DNA of 64,000 nucleotides from Acetivibrio cellulolyticus CD2 (GCF_000179595.2 NZ_JH556653.1:476024-540023); one strand, 5' to 3'. Positions 8,122 to 16,668 are shown, counted from the stretch's first letter. Made by a program: numbers and translations. The notes: generated by a model not told the origin, from the sequence alone.

Positions 8122-9309
8122 TTAGGCCTTCATCTTAAGAATCTGTACGGCTTCGGGTAGTACCAGTTTGCCGTCGACACGCTCCTTTGCCACATAGCCA
8201 ATCATGCCGTTGCCTGCGTAGAGTTCCTTGAGTTGTGCAAAGGAACGGGAACCACGGTCACCGATGTTGTAGTAGCTGAAATCACCGAATGCCATAACAG
8301 GCACCCCCGGTGCAATGGTGGAAACGAAAGCAGAGGTGTAAATGGAGTAGCCTGCTAGCTTGTCGGGTTCACCAGCCTGATAGGACGGCTGCCAGATATA
8401 TGCGCCGTTGCCGTCTTTCAGCTTGCGGAGAACGGCAAGCGTCTGGTCATTGGTGATGAATACGGCCTCTTTACGATACGGACGCTTGAGGGCATAGATG
8501 AGGTTTAATACCTCGTCTGCCGTAATCGAAGCACCGGAAGTGGTAACGCCAATCTGACCTCCGCCAGTTGCGGCAAAGATGCCGAGGGGCTTACCCTGAC
8601 CGTCTCCGTTAAGGAAAGCATCCTCTTCAGCATTGGACAGAGCCTTGGTGAACTGGTCGAGGATGTGGCTTTCAAGATTGAAAGCATTATCGTAGAGCAG
8701 TTCCTCCGTAACCTTTACAGCCACATGGAGCTTGTGGGCGTCAAGCAGAATCTGCGCGAAGGTCGCGTCACCGAAAGTAAGCGCAGCACCCTCATCAATC
8801 CATGCCGCCGCAGGAGTTGTGGCTGCGATATTGATTTTATGTTCACCGCTGGTCGTGATTCTGGTAGCCAGCTTACGGAAGATATTCTCTTCCTTCAGAC
8901 CCTGAATAAGACGGTCATCATACTCAACGGGGACAAGATAACCGCCGTCCGTGTCAACACCCTCTTGCAGGACATTGCTGACCTGACGGAAGTTGGAGCG
9001 GAGCGCCTGCAGCATTCCTGCTTTGTACTCATCTGACGCTCTGCCGGTCTTGGTTTCCATGCCGGGGACGGCAGGCTTGCCTGTGAGGGGAGTGTTCAGA
9101 GGCTTGGAAAGCTCACGGTCGAGTGCTTCCTGTTTTTCGAGACGGTCGATTTCCTTGCCGAGAGCGACCACGTCAGCTTCCATTTTGTCGTAAGTGGCCG
9201 TGTCGTCAGCGGAAACCAAACCGTCGGTACCGCGCTTGGTATCAAGGAAAGCCTTTGCGGCTTCCCATGCTTTTGCGCGCTTTTCGCGCAGTTCAAGAAT
9301 TCTGTTCAT
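8122..9309 (-). CDS. Phage major capsid protein, HK97 family, 395 aa
   Basis: ATG 9309 is preferred because GGAGGTAACATCA places a strong site 6 nt upstream; an ATG five codons earlier overlaps that site. The N-terminal ~100 residues (MNRILELREKRAKAWEAAK) are the charged, coiled delta domain acting as internal scaffold. The mature fold begins near residue 100, where the protease would cut, and carries the typical GGYLVPVEYDDRLI and AVFITNDQTLAVLRKLKDGN segments. It is preceded by the prohead protease gene, as is standard. Confidence 0.95.
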   Translation of the reverse strand: MNRILELREKRAKAWEAAKAFLDTKRGTDGLVSADDTATYDKMEADVVALGKEIDRLEKQEALDRELSKPLNTPLTGKPAVPGMETKTGRASDEYKAGMLQALRSNFRQVSNVLQEGVDTDGGYLVPVEYDDRLIQGLKEENIFRKLATRITTSGEHKINIAATTPAAAWIDEGAALTFGDATFAQILLDAHKLHVAVKVTEELLYDNAFNLESHILDQFTKALSNAEEDAFLNGDGQGKPLGIFAATGGGQIGVTTSGASITADEVLNLIYALKRPYRKEAVFITNDQTLAVLRKLKDGNGAYIWQPSYQAGEPDKLAGYSIYTSAFVSTIAPGVPVMAFGDFSYYNIGDRGSRSFAQLKELYAGNGMIGYVAKERVDGKLVLPEAVQILKMKA

Positions 9310-9329
9310 TGATGTTACCTCCATAAAAT

Positions 9330-10028
9330 TTAGTGTGAAATTAAAGAGAGCCGCTTTTCCAGCGACTCAACGGGTGTGCCCTTGTTCTGTTTGGGTATCT
9401 TGGGTTTAACCTTGTTCAGCAGTGAGTTCGTTACCGCCCGACGGCTGAAAGCATAGGTGACGTCATCTGGTTGAATCCGCTTTTTCTCATCTTCCAGAAG
9501 GCCGTCCGCAAAGCCCAGTTCAATTGCTTTGTTGGCATTGAGCCAGGTTTCGGCGTCCATAAGGTGGGAAAGCTTCGCACGGGACTGCCCGGTCTTGATT
9601 TCATAGGCGTTGATGATACTCTCCTTGACCTCGTCCAGCATAGAGATTGCTTTCTGCATTTCCTCGCTGTCGCCGATTGCGATGGTCAGCGGGTTATGCA
9701 CCATCATGAGCGCCGTTGGAGCCATCAACACCTCGGTTCCCGCCATAGCAATAACGCTTGCCGCCGAAGCTGCAATACCGTCGATTTTCACGGTAACCCT
9801 GCCTTTGTAATCCATGAGCATGGTGTAAATCTGACTTGCCGCGATACAGTCGCCGCCGGGTGAGTTGATCCAAATAACAATGTCACCCTCTCCGGCAATC
9901 AAATCTGTTTTGAATGCTTTCGGGGTGACATCGTCGTCAAACCAGCTTTCCTCGGCAATCGTACCGTCAAGGTAGAGCGTTCGGGCACCGGAATCTTCAT
10001 CCCGTGCCCAGTTCCAGAATTTCTTCAT
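9330..10028 (-). CDS. ClpP-like prohead protease, 232 aa
   Basis: This is a phage S14-type serine protease that matures the capsid shell. It contains the oxyanion segment NSPGGDC, the catalytic Ser in IDGIAASAASVIAMAG and the catalytic His in MMVHNPLTIAIGD. A DAETWLNANKAIELGFAD segment follows, with the third catalytic position in this C-terminal half. Its start overlaps the portal gene by 4 nt and it is followed by the capsid gene. Confidence 0.94.
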   Translation of the reverse strand: MKKFWNWARDEDSGARTLYLDGTIAEESWFDDDVTPKAFKTDLIAGEGDIVIWINSPGGDCIAASQIYTMLMDYKGRVTVKIDGIAASAASVIAMAGTEVLMAPTALMMVHNPLTIAIGDSEEMQKAISMLDEVKESIINAYEIKTGQSRAKLSHLMDAETWLNANKAIELGFADGLLEDEKKRIQPDDVTYAFSRRAVTNSLLNKVKPKIPKQNKGTPVESLEKRLSLISH

Positions 10029-11290
10029 TTGGTTGTATCCTCCGTTCCTGTAGTATTTGCGAACGCGCCCGCGTCCTGTAATTTGGTCATCGCGCCATTG
10101 ATGAGGTAGAGATCGCCACCCAGTTCCGCAGGGATGCGGTCGAGGTTTTCAAGCTCACGGATGTCGTTTGCACTCATCCAGCCGTTCTGCCTTGCCGTGG
10201 CGTAACCGCTCATCCGGCTGACATAGTCACCGCGAAGCAGTCCGTCCACGTTGAACTTGATAAACACCGTCGGCTTTTCGGTATCAGAAAGCAAGGCGCG
10301 GCACATGGACTGCTCCCAGCGGACCACCCACGGATCGAGTGTGTATTTCACGAACTCAAGACTCTGCTGCTCGATGTTGCTGAAGGATGATTTTTCAAGG
10401 TCGGCGAGCATATGCGGCGGCACTCTGAAAATACGGGCGATCTCATTAATTTGAAACTTCCTCGTTTCCAGAAACTGCGCCTGTTCGGGCGAGATGCCAA
10501 TGGATTGGTACTTCATGCCTTCTTCGAGAACGGCCACCCTGTGTGAGTTGGCTGAGCCTTGGTAGGCGGCGTTCCAGGATTCTTTGACTTTTTGCGGGTC
10601 TTTAATGGTTCCGGGATGTTCCAGCACGCCGCCCGGTGCGGCGCCGTTGGCGAAGAACTTCGCTCCGTATTCCTCGGTGGCCATTGCCAATCCCACGGCG
10701 TTTTTCGCCATTGCAATCGGTGAATAACCGACCAGACCATCAAAACCCAAGCCTGGGATATGCAGCACATCCGATGGTGCGAGGTAGACTTGACTGTCTT
10801 TTCCGAGCGTTGGTGCATCATCGGTGCTTCGCTGATACAAATAGAAAAGCCGGCCGTTTGAATCACGGTCGACCGTCATTTTGTTCGGCATCAGCGGATA
10901 GAGGGCAATGACCTCGCCTCTGGCGTTTCGGATAATCTGCGCGTATGCGTTTCCCCATAATAAAAGATGACTCATCAGCGTTTCCCGGAACGCGAATGAA
11001 GTCATCTCAGGGTTTGGCTCGTCGTGGAGCAGCTTATATAACGGATGGGTCAGATTTTTCTCTTTACCGCCCGAATCGTTGTAGCGGTAAACATGGAGCG
11101 GCAGTCCAGCCACCGTTTCGGACAGTATCCTTACGCAGGAGTACACCGCCGTCATTTGCATAGCGGTCTGTTCGTTGACAGGTTTTCCGGCTGTCGTACC
11201 GCCGAACAGGAAGCTGTAACGGCTGCCACCAAGGCTGTTTTGGGGCTTGTCGCGCGCCTTGAATATTCCTTGCAGTATTCCCATAGACAT
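10025..11290 (-). CDS. Phage portal protein, HK97 family, 421 aa
   Basis: The start is one of two close ATGs at 11290 (MSMGILQGIF) and 11284 behind AAGGAGAGTG; the open frame upstream lacks a start site. HK97-type portals show VYSCVRILSETVAGLPLHVY, PNPEMTSFAFRETLM and GNAYAQIIRNARGEVIALYP here. The C-terminal half contains RIFRVPPHMLADLEKSSFSN, typical of the family. Twelve copies form the ring through which DNA is pumped and to which the tail attaches. It is separated from the terminase gene by an inserted marR-MFS pair. Confidence 0.95.
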   Translation of the reverse strand: MSMGILQGIFKARDKPQNSLGGSRYSFLFGGTTAGKPVNEQTAMQMTAVYSCVRILSETVAGLPLHVYRYNDSGGKEKNLTHPLYKLLHDEPNPEMTSFAFRETLMSHLLLWGNAYAQIIRNARGEVIALYPLMPNKMTVDRDSNGRLFYLYQRSTDDAPTLGKDSQVYLAPSDVLHIPGLGFDGLVGYSPIAMAKNAVGLAMATEEYGAKFFANGAAPGGVLEHPGTIKDPQKVKESWNAAYQGSANSHRVAVLEEGMKYQSIGISPEQAQFLETRKFQINEIARIFRVPPHMLADLEKSSFSNIEQQSLEFVKYTLDPWVVRWEQSMCRALLSDTEKPTVFIKFNVDGLLRGDYVSRMSGYATARQNGWMSANDIRELENLDRIPAELGGDLYLINGAMTKLQDAGAFANTTGTEDTTK

Positions 11291-11402
11291 CACTCTCCTT
11301 AAAAATGGGTATGAAAAAAGCATCGCAGAAGCGAGGGCATCTCGTTGGCACAAGCGAATTGACGGACTGTTGCAGAATTTAAAGAAATATTTATATCTAC
11401 TA

Positions 11403-11461
11403 TTGCATTCCTATACCAGTTGATGTATCATCTATATTGGTTGACCTATCAACTAGTATAG
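11403..11461 (+). promoter_or_regulatory. Promoter and 14-bp inverted-repeat operator of the marR-MFS unit
   Basis: A promoter TTGCAT (11403-11408), 17-nt spacer, TATCAT (11426-11431) precedes marR. Flanking the -10 box is an inverted repeat with one mismatch: CTATACCAGTTGAT (11411-11424) and ATCAACTAGTATAG (11448-11461). This is a good candidate site for autoregulation by the MarR protein. Confidence 0.65.
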
Positions 11462-11472
11462 GAGGGATTGCT

Positions 11473-11937
11473 TTGGATATTACTCAGCGAAAAATTACAA
11501 AGATTGCCCGAGAGGTCAGCAAGTTCACCACGAGGACTTTAAGAGCTGACGGAATCGGAACTTCAGAATTTGATTTTATTCATGCCGTTCGCAAGACCCC
11601 GGGCATCACACAAGCAGAAATCTGTAAAAAGCTTGGAATTGATAAAAGTGCTGTTGCTCGGCAGGCATCAAGCCTTGAGGCGAAAGGGTATCTAATACGA
11701 AAGCCAAATCCGGCAGACGGTCGCAGCCAACTCTTGTATGCGACGGAAAAATCAGAAAATCTGAAAAACTCAAAAGCGCGTGTTGAAGCAGAATTTTATG
11801 AGTGGCTGGCAGCGGTATTAAGCGAAAACGAGCGCGATGAATTTGCCAAGCTGCTTGATATTCTGTATCAGCGATGCAAGAATGAGAGCAAAGCAGACTT
11901 TTCGACCATTAGCGAAATAATGAAGGAGGAGAAATGA
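11473..11937 (+). CDS. MarR-family transcriptional regulator, 155 aa
   Basis: The protein has a winged-helix MarR domain: the segment TPGITQAEICKKLGIDKSAV is the helix-turn-helix, and LIRKPNPADGRSQLLY forms the wing with the typical D-x-R. I chose TTG 11473, 8 nt behind AGGAGG; a GTG at 11437 would put the promoter inside the gene. MarR proteins usually repress a neighbouring efflux gene and release DNA on ligand binding. The MFS transporter starts 1 nt after its stop, so the two form a ligand-controlled unit. Both are on the opposite strand to the phage late genes. Confidence 0.9.
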   Translation: MDITQRKITKIAREVSKFTTRTLRADGIGTSEFDFIHAVRKTPGITQAEICKKLGIDKSAVARQASSLEAKGYLIRKPNPADGRSQLLYATEKSENLKNSKARVEAEFYEWLAAVLSENERDEFAKLLDILYQRCKNESKADFSTISEIMKEEK

Positions 11938-11938
11938 T

Positions 11939-13189
11939 ATGCGTGACACAAAGAATAAACACCGGCTATCACAGGCGATGCTGTTTATTGTCTTGTTCGG
12001 CATCGTGAGTCTCTTCTCAGATATGACCCATGAAGGTGCATCAAGCATCCGAGGCTCATATCTTTCGCTTCTCGGCGCTTCCGCCGGAACCATCGGCTTC
12101 ATATCAGGACTTGGTGAACTGATCGGTTATTCCATGCGATACTTTTTTGGTAAGCTTACCGACAAAACAAAAAAGTACTGGCCAATGACCATCTTAGGTT
12201 ATTTGCTTGATATAATTGCTGTTCCAGCACTGGCGCTTGTGGGCGATCACGGTTGGATTCTGGCATGTATGCTTCTTGTAATTCAGCGGATGGGGAAAGC
12301 AATCAAGAAACCTGCCAAGGATACGATCATGTCTTTCGCAGCTTCGCAGGAAGGCGTCGGAAAAAGCTTCGGTATACAGGAACTACTTGACCAGATTGGT
12401 GCGTTCCTTGGCCCAGTGCTACTATACATTGTTATGTTGTTCAAAACCGAGGGAACAACATTTCAGATCTATTCCACCTGTTTTGCTTTCCTTGCAATTC
12501 CCGGAGCAATAACAATCATTCTTCTGTTTGTCACAAAGCATAAATTCCCCAATCCGGAACATTTCGAGCCTGAGCCGAAAGAGTACATCCCTTTCAAAAT
12601 GAAGAAAGAGTTTGTGCTATACATCGCAGGGATCAGCCTGTTTGCTTTTGGCTTTATAGACTATTCCATTATTATCATGCATATCTCAAGAACATTTACC
12701 GGTATTGCTTCTGGGCTGGCTGAAACATCATCGATTGTCAACAGTGGTACGATTCCGCTTCTTTATGCAGGAGCAATGCTCGTTGACGCAGTCGCAGCGC
12801 TGTTCTTCGGCTATATGTACGACAAAAAGGGCGTCAAGGCACTTGTACTGTCCACAATCATTTCTGCGCCTTTTGCCATGTTTGTTTTTGCTTTCAATTC
12901 ATTACCAATGGTACTGCTTGGCATAGGCTTGTGGGGTATCGGTATGGGAGCACAGGAATCGATTTTGAAAGCTGCCGTTACAAGCATGGTTCCGAAAATA
13001 AACCGAGCTACAGGCTATGGCATTTTTGAATGCTCCTTTGGTATCTTTTGGTTCCTCGGAAGCTGGTTGCTTGGCGTTTTGTATGATATCAGCATTCCCG
13101 CGATGATAGTAGTTTCCGTGGTTGCTCAATTGGCTGCAATTCCGCTTTATCTCTATTCTTACAAGCTGCATCATGCGCAGGAATATTGA
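11939..13189 (+). CDS. MFS efflux-type transporter, 416 aa
   Basis: This integral membrane protein has about 12 hydrophobic segments, with the cytoplasmic loop 2-3 motif FGKLTDKTKKYW typical of the major facilitator superfamily and a repeat of it in GYMYDKKGVKA in the second half. The start follows GAAGGAGG by about 9 nt. The gene is co-transcribed with marR. The substrate cannot be read from the sequence; drug or toxic compound efflux is the usual role of marR-linked MFS pumps. It is cargo in the prophage late operon and unrelated to virion assembly. Confidence 0.88.
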   Translation: MRDTKNKHRLSQAMLFIVLFGIVSLFSDMTHEGASSIRGSYLSLLGASAGTIGFISGLGELIGYSMRYFFGKLTDKTKKYWPMTILGYLLDIIAVPALALVGDHGWILACMLLVIQRMGKAIKKPAKDTIMSFAASQEGVGKSFGIQELLDQIGAFLGPVLLYIVMLFKTEGTTFQIYSTCFAFLAIPGAITIILLFVTKHKFPNPEHFEPEPKEYIPFKMKKEFVLYIAGISLFAFGFIDYSIIIMHISRTFTGIASGLAETSSIVNSGTIPLLYAGAMLVDAVAALFFGYMYDKKGVKALVLSTIISAPFAMFVFAFNSLPMVLLGIGLWGIGMGAQESILKAAVTSMVPKINRATGYGIFECSFGIFWFLGSWLLGVLYDISIPAMIVVSVVAQLAAIPLYLYSYKLHHAQEY

Positions 13190-13260
13190 TTTTGCCTTCA
13201 TCGACACCCTGTATGATAATGATCGACTGATAAATTCCGATTTGTAGAACATAATAAATT

Positions 13261-13294
13261 AAGCTCTGGACATCAAGGTGTCCTGCGCTTTTTT
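13261..13294 (+). terminator. Rho-independent terminator of the marR-MFS unit
   Basis: The hairpin AAGC..GGACA / TGTCC..GCTT (arms 13261-13272 and 13279-13290) is followed by a T run at 13289-13294. It closes the plus-strand unit just before the end of the terminase gene. Confidence 0.75.
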
Positions 13295-14861
13295 ATAACA
13301 CAAGCAGTCCTCGATTATCGTAGACGCTCTCGCCATTATCGTTGCCGCACCGAATCGCCCGGTCAAGCGCCATAATGGTTGCTACCGCGCCGTCTATTTT
13401 CTCGGTGGATTTCTCTTTATCTACTTTAATGTTTCCGGCAGGATCGGTGCGAATGTAGATGTTATCCATCATCCAGCGTAAAACCGGGTGTCCTCCGTGT
13501 ACGATTTTCTTTTCCAGTGTAAGCTTCATCAGTTCCTTAGTAGGTGGCGACATATCTTTGAAGCCCTGCCCGAAAGGTACCACTGTGAAACCGAGGTTCT
13601 CAAGATTCTGTGTCATCTGAACTGCGCCCCAGCGGTCGAAAGCAATCTCACGGATGTTATATTTTGTGCCGAGTTCCTCGATGAACTTTTCTATGTATCC
13701 GTAATGGACGACATTGCCCTCGGTAGTTTTCAGATGCCCTTGCTTCTTCCAGACATCATAATTCACATGGTCTCTGCGCACACGCAAATCGATGTTATCT
13801 TCCGGTATCCAGAAGAACGGAAGCACGATATACTGATCATCCTCATTAATCGGCGGAAACACCAAGACGAAAGCAGTTATATCTGTGGAGGAGGATAGGT
13901 CAAGTCCGCCGTAGCATACACGTCCCTGTAGACTTTCCGGGTCGACCGTAAAAGCGCAGTCGTCCCATTTATCCATCGGCATCCATCGCACGGCTTGTTT
14001 GACCCACTGGTTCAAGCGGAGCTGCCGAAAGCTGTTCTCCTCGGCGGGGTTCTGCCTTGCCGATTCAAAAGCCGCTTTTACCTTGTCCATACTCACCGTA
14101 ATGCCGAGAGAGGGATTTGCCTTTTTCCACACCTTAGGGTCTGACCAGTCGTCTTCCTGCGCTGCTCCATAAATGACAGGATAAAAGGACGAGTCATGTT
14201 TTCTGCCGTCGATGATATCCAGCGCCTTTTGATGAACCTCCCAGCAGATGCTGTTTTGATTGTTTCCGGCCGTTGTAATAAGAAAATACAGCGGCTGCAT
14301 TCTCGCATCACCACTGCCCTGGAGCATAACTTCGTACAGTTTCCTGTTCGGCTGGGTATGCAGCTCATCAAATATAACGCCGTGTGTGTTGAAGCCATGC
14401 TTGTTCGCCACATCCGCTGACAGTGCCTTGTATTTACTGCCCGTCGGAACATAATTCATAGTTTTCAGGCTTGCCTGGATGCTCATTTTGTTAAACAGAT
14501 GAGGACAGCGTTTGACCATATCCATCGCCACATCGAATACGATACGCGCCTGGTCTTTATCCGCAGCACAGCCGTATACTTCGGCACCGGGTTCAAAGTC
14601 CGCGCAGAGAAGATACAGCGCGACAGCCGCCGCGAGTTCACTTTTTCCTTGCTTTTTCGGTATCTCGATATATGCCGTGTTGAACTGCCGGTATCCGTTC
14701 GGTTTCAGAATTCCGAATATATCCCGGATAATCTGTTCCTGCCAGTCGATAAGCTCGAAAGGCTTACCGTCCCATGTACCTTTGGTATGGCAGCAGAAGT
14801 TTTCGATAAAACACACAGCGTGGTCGGCGGCATCCTTGTCATAATGACTGTCTTCAGCCAT
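13293..14861 (-). CDS. Phage terminase large subunit, 522 aa
   Basis: The ATPase part has the Walker A-like segment IEIPKKQGKSELAAAVALYL (about residue 68), Walker B-like VIFDELHTQ (about 166) and the coupling motif FLITTAGN. The nuclease half begins near VCYGGLDLSSSTDITAFVLV with the first catalytic Asp. It packages DNA through the portal. The ATG at 14861 has no good ribosome-binding site; 12 codons upstream a CTG (14895-14897) lies 8 nt behind AAGGAGG, and the intervening codons read LRKLKKYIPTRF, which I believe belongs to the family N-terminus. The real start may therefore be that CTG. Confidence 0.93.
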   Translation of the reverse strand: MAEDSHYDKDAADHAVCFIENFCCHTKGTWDGKPFELIDWQEQIIRDIFGILKPNGYRQFNTAYIEIPKKQGKSELAAAVALYLLCADFEPGAEVYGCAADKDQARIVFDVAMDMVKRCPHLFNKMSIQASLKTMNYVPTGSKYKALSADVANKHGFNTHGVIFDELHTQPNRKLYEVMLQGSGDARMQPLYFLITTAGNNQNSICWEVHQKALDIIDGRKHDSSFYPVIYGAAQEDDWSDPKVWKKANPSLGITVSMDKVKAAFESARQNPAEENSFRQLRLNQWVKQAVRWMPMDKWDDCAFTVDPESLQGRVCYGGLDLSSSTDITAFVLVFPPINEDDQYIVLPFFWIPEDNIDLRVRRDHVNYDVWKKQGHLKTTEGNVVHYGYIEKFIEELGTKYNIREIAFDRWGAVQMTQNLENLGFTVVPFGQGFKDMSPPTKELMKLTLEKKIVHGGHPVLRWMMDNIYIRTDPAGNIKVDKEKSTEKIDGAVATIMALDRAIRCGNDNGESVYDNRGLLVL

Positions 14862-14927
14862 AAACCGTGTTGGAATGTATTTTTTGAGTTTTCTCAGAGT
14901 TGCCGCCTCCTTACGGACAAAATAAAA

Positions 14928-14981
14928 GACACCCTCGATAGGTGCCGTACTACGAGCAAAAGAGCCGTCCGGCTCTGATGC
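14928..14981 (-). terminator. Two terminator-like hairpins between the small phage genes and the terminase gene
   Basis: On the minus strand, AGAGCC-ggac-GGCTCT followed by TTTTG, and then GGCACC-tatcga-GGGTGTC followed by TTTTATTTTG, lie directly upstream of the terminase ribosome-binding site. They look like terminators or attenuators inside an otherwise continuous operon. Confidence 0.5.
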
Positions 14982-14992
14982 TTTTGTTTTAC

Positions 14993-15220
14993 TTAGTAAT
15001 TGTTGCCGTGCAGCAGGATTTCGACCGCAAGCTGTGTGTCGGGATCAGCGGGTTCAATGTCCCAGCCTCTGTCATAGTTGCATACAACCGTGTCGTCACG
15101 CTTGAGCATCAGCTTGCTGACCTTGCCGCCGTCGATGCCGAACTGACTGCCTTCCTCGTACACCTTCATCCAGTAATGAAAAACGCTTTCGTTAATTTTC
15201 AGGCTTCCTTCTTTCCACAT
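14993..15220 (-). CDS. Small conserved phage protein upstream of terminase, 75 aa
   Basis: It starts MWKEGSLKINESVFHYWMKV at ATG 15220, 8 nt behind AAGGAGG. It has a compact alpha/beta look, with the segment GIDGGKVSKLMLK. I recognise it as a recurrent small protein of clostridial prophages in this position, but it has no known function and I see no catalytic motif. Confidence 0.72.
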   Translation of the reverse strand: MWKEGSLKINESVFHYWMKVYEEGSQFGIDGGKVSKLMLKRDDTVVCNYDRGWDIEPADPDTQLAVEILLHGNNY

Positions 15221-15233
15221 TCCCGTGTCCTCC

Positions 15234-15413
15234 TTAAAACAGCTTAATGCTGGCGTTATCATCAGCATCGAAGTTTACGTTGTAGCGGATTTCGCAGCCG
15301 TCAGCGTTTTTTGTAATCACTCGAATCCCGCCTTCAAAGGCTTTGTACATTCTGTCGATTTTCTCGCCCTGCTGGAGCTGGTTCTCGATTTGCTTAATCT
15401 GTTTCTCTGTCAT
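15234..15413 (-). CDS. Small conserved phage protein, 59 aa
   Basis: ATG 15413 (MTEKQIKQIENQLQQGEKID) follows GGAGG by about 9 nt; the frame is open further upstream but without a start site. It consists of a charged helix followed by a short strand region (IRVITKNADGCEIRYNVNFD). It is found beside the 75-aa gene; function unknown. Confidence 0.68.
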   Translation of the reverse strand: MTEKQIKQIENQLQQGEKIDRMYKAFEGGIRVITKNADGCEIRYNVNFDADDNASIKLF

Positions 15414-15546
15414 GGTGGTGTTCCTCCGTTCTTTAGGTTGTGTGTATATTACCGTCACTCAGAGGATATATCCAGTCATTTTATCTATATAAACCATCAT
15501 AAACTACACAATCATTCTGAGGTGTTTCCATCGAAAACGCAGCAGA

Positions 15547-15771
15547 TTATTCCTCGATTCTGCGGCAGGAATCCTCACCGTAGACCACATTCAGACCGCA
15601 GCCGTTGTCCCATTTCACCATGACGCTCGCCGTGTCATCTACCCCGATGACAGTACCTTTGGTGCCGACTGGCGGTGCCTGCACATCGTCCATGCGGACA
15701 AGCTCCACCCGGCAACCCTTCGGATACTGCCTGCGAATCATTTCTACGATGTTTTTATTCGGAAAGGGCAT
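15547..15771 (-). CDS. DUF4314 domain protein, 74 aa
   Basis: The sequence MPFPNKNIVEMIRRQYPKGC followed by VELVRMDDVQAPPVGTKGTV and GLNVVYGEDSC is the DUF4314 pattern, a small SH3-like beta barrel common in clostridial phages and mobile elements. Start ATG 15771 has AAAGGAGG 7 nt upstream; the GTG at 15780 overlaps that site. Its start overlaps the end of the upstream gene by 17 nt. Function unknown. Confidence 0.85.
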   Translation of the reverse strand: MPFPNKNIVEMIRRQYPKGCRVELVRMDDVQAPPVGTKGTVIGVDDTASVMVKWDNGCGLNVVYGEDSCRRIEE

Positions 15772-16471
15772 CTTTCGCACCTCCTTTGAAAGCGGAGGAG
15801 CCGGTCAGATTCCGCAGCAGGATTTTCCGCTCCTTTTTATACATCTCACCGATGAAGCCGAGGCGAAGAAGAAAACAGCGGAAGGCATATTTTTCGTTAT
15901 CGACTTCTTTTTCGGTGGCGTTGACCCGCTTCTGATTCTTGCTCATAGCACACAGTGCGCTGATGAATTGGCTGTAGGCATTGACCTCGTCCGAGTCTGG
16001 TATGGCATCAAACCAGGGGAAGGATATCGTATCCTCGTTGACCTCAATTGGTGTTACCGGGATGCCGAGCGCTTTGCTGATGAGACTGCCTTTGGCTTCA
16101 AGCAGCTTCGTGAGGTTGCCGACCGACACCTTGTCAAGTGGAAGGGTTATAACGAGTCCTGTTTCATTGCCGCTGTCGGCGCGCTGTTCGCCCGTGTCGG
16201 GGATATTTCTCTCCGCTGTGGTGTTTTCCGATGGTTCGGGCTCAAAGCCCTGTTCGGCAAGGCGCGCCACAAGGTTTTCAATTTCCTCGCTGTCGGCTCT
16301 GTCATCGAAGCTGACCGCACCATTCTTGTCAATGGTGAAATAGTCCACCTGGTATGCCATCGATGGCATACCGAGGTATTTCGCTACGGCTCCGGTGATT
16401 TTGCTGATTGCGCTGACGAGCTTTTTTCGCTCCGTACCGTTCACATTGAATCTGAATGTGAATGTCGCCAT
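15755..16471 (-). CDS. Conserved phage protein of unknown function, 238 aa
   Basis: It starts MATFTFRFNVNGTERKKLVS at ATG 16471 behind GGAGG. Two similar halves can be seen, each with a helix-rich segment of the form VSAISKITGAVAKYLGMP (residues ~18-40) and LTKLLEAKGSLISKALGIP (~120-140) followed by a strand stretch, which suggests an internal duplication. A charged linker joins them. Similar proteins are often labelled virulence-related in clostridial prophages, without evidence for a role. It is the last gene before the RIT insertion. Confidence 0.7.
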   Translation of the reverse strand: MATFTFRFNVNGTERKKLVSAISKITGAVAKYLGMPSMAYQVDYFTIDKNGAVSFDDRADSEEIENLVARLAEQGFEPEPSENTTAERNIPDTGEQRADSGNETGLVITLPLDKVSVGNLTKLLEAKGSLISKALGIPVTPIEVNEDTISFPWFDAIPDSDEVNAYSQFISALCAMSKNQKRVNATEKEVDNEKYAFRCFLLRLGFIGEMYKKERKILLRNLTGSSAFKGGAKDALSE

Positions 16472-16557
16472 GTACAATTCCTCCTTCAATTTGGTAGTGT
16501 GATATTACCGTCAGTGTTCAGATATATCCAGTCATTTCTGCGAAATATATAACACAA

Positions 16558-16644
16558 TTATTCGGAGGTTTTGCCGCCATTATTACGGGCAGACCACACA
16601 ATACCGGAAAGCAGGAAGTATACGCATGGGAGAGCGACACCGTT
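16558..16644 (-). pseudogene. Displaced original C-terminus of the phage C5-methyltransferase
   Basis: On the minus strand the codons for N-G-V are followed by ALPCVYFLLSGIVW and a charged end, stopping at TAA 16558-16560. This is the normal C-terminal sequence of phage C5-methyltransferases after the GNGV of motif X. It has no start of its own; it was cut off from the methyltransferase body, now at 20,102 onward, by insertion of the RIT element. Confidence 0.85.
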
Positions 16645-16668
16645 ATGTTTTGCAACACATAATGGTGT
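16637..16668 (+). other. Candidate recombination core site at the left junction
   Basis: ACACCGTTATGT and ACATAATGGTGT form 12-bp inverted arms with one mismatch around an 8-nt spacer TTTGCAAC. This is the usual architecture of a tyrosine recombinase crossover site. The right junction shares only the ACACC-GTT arm and then enters methyltransferase sequence. Confidence 0.6.
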
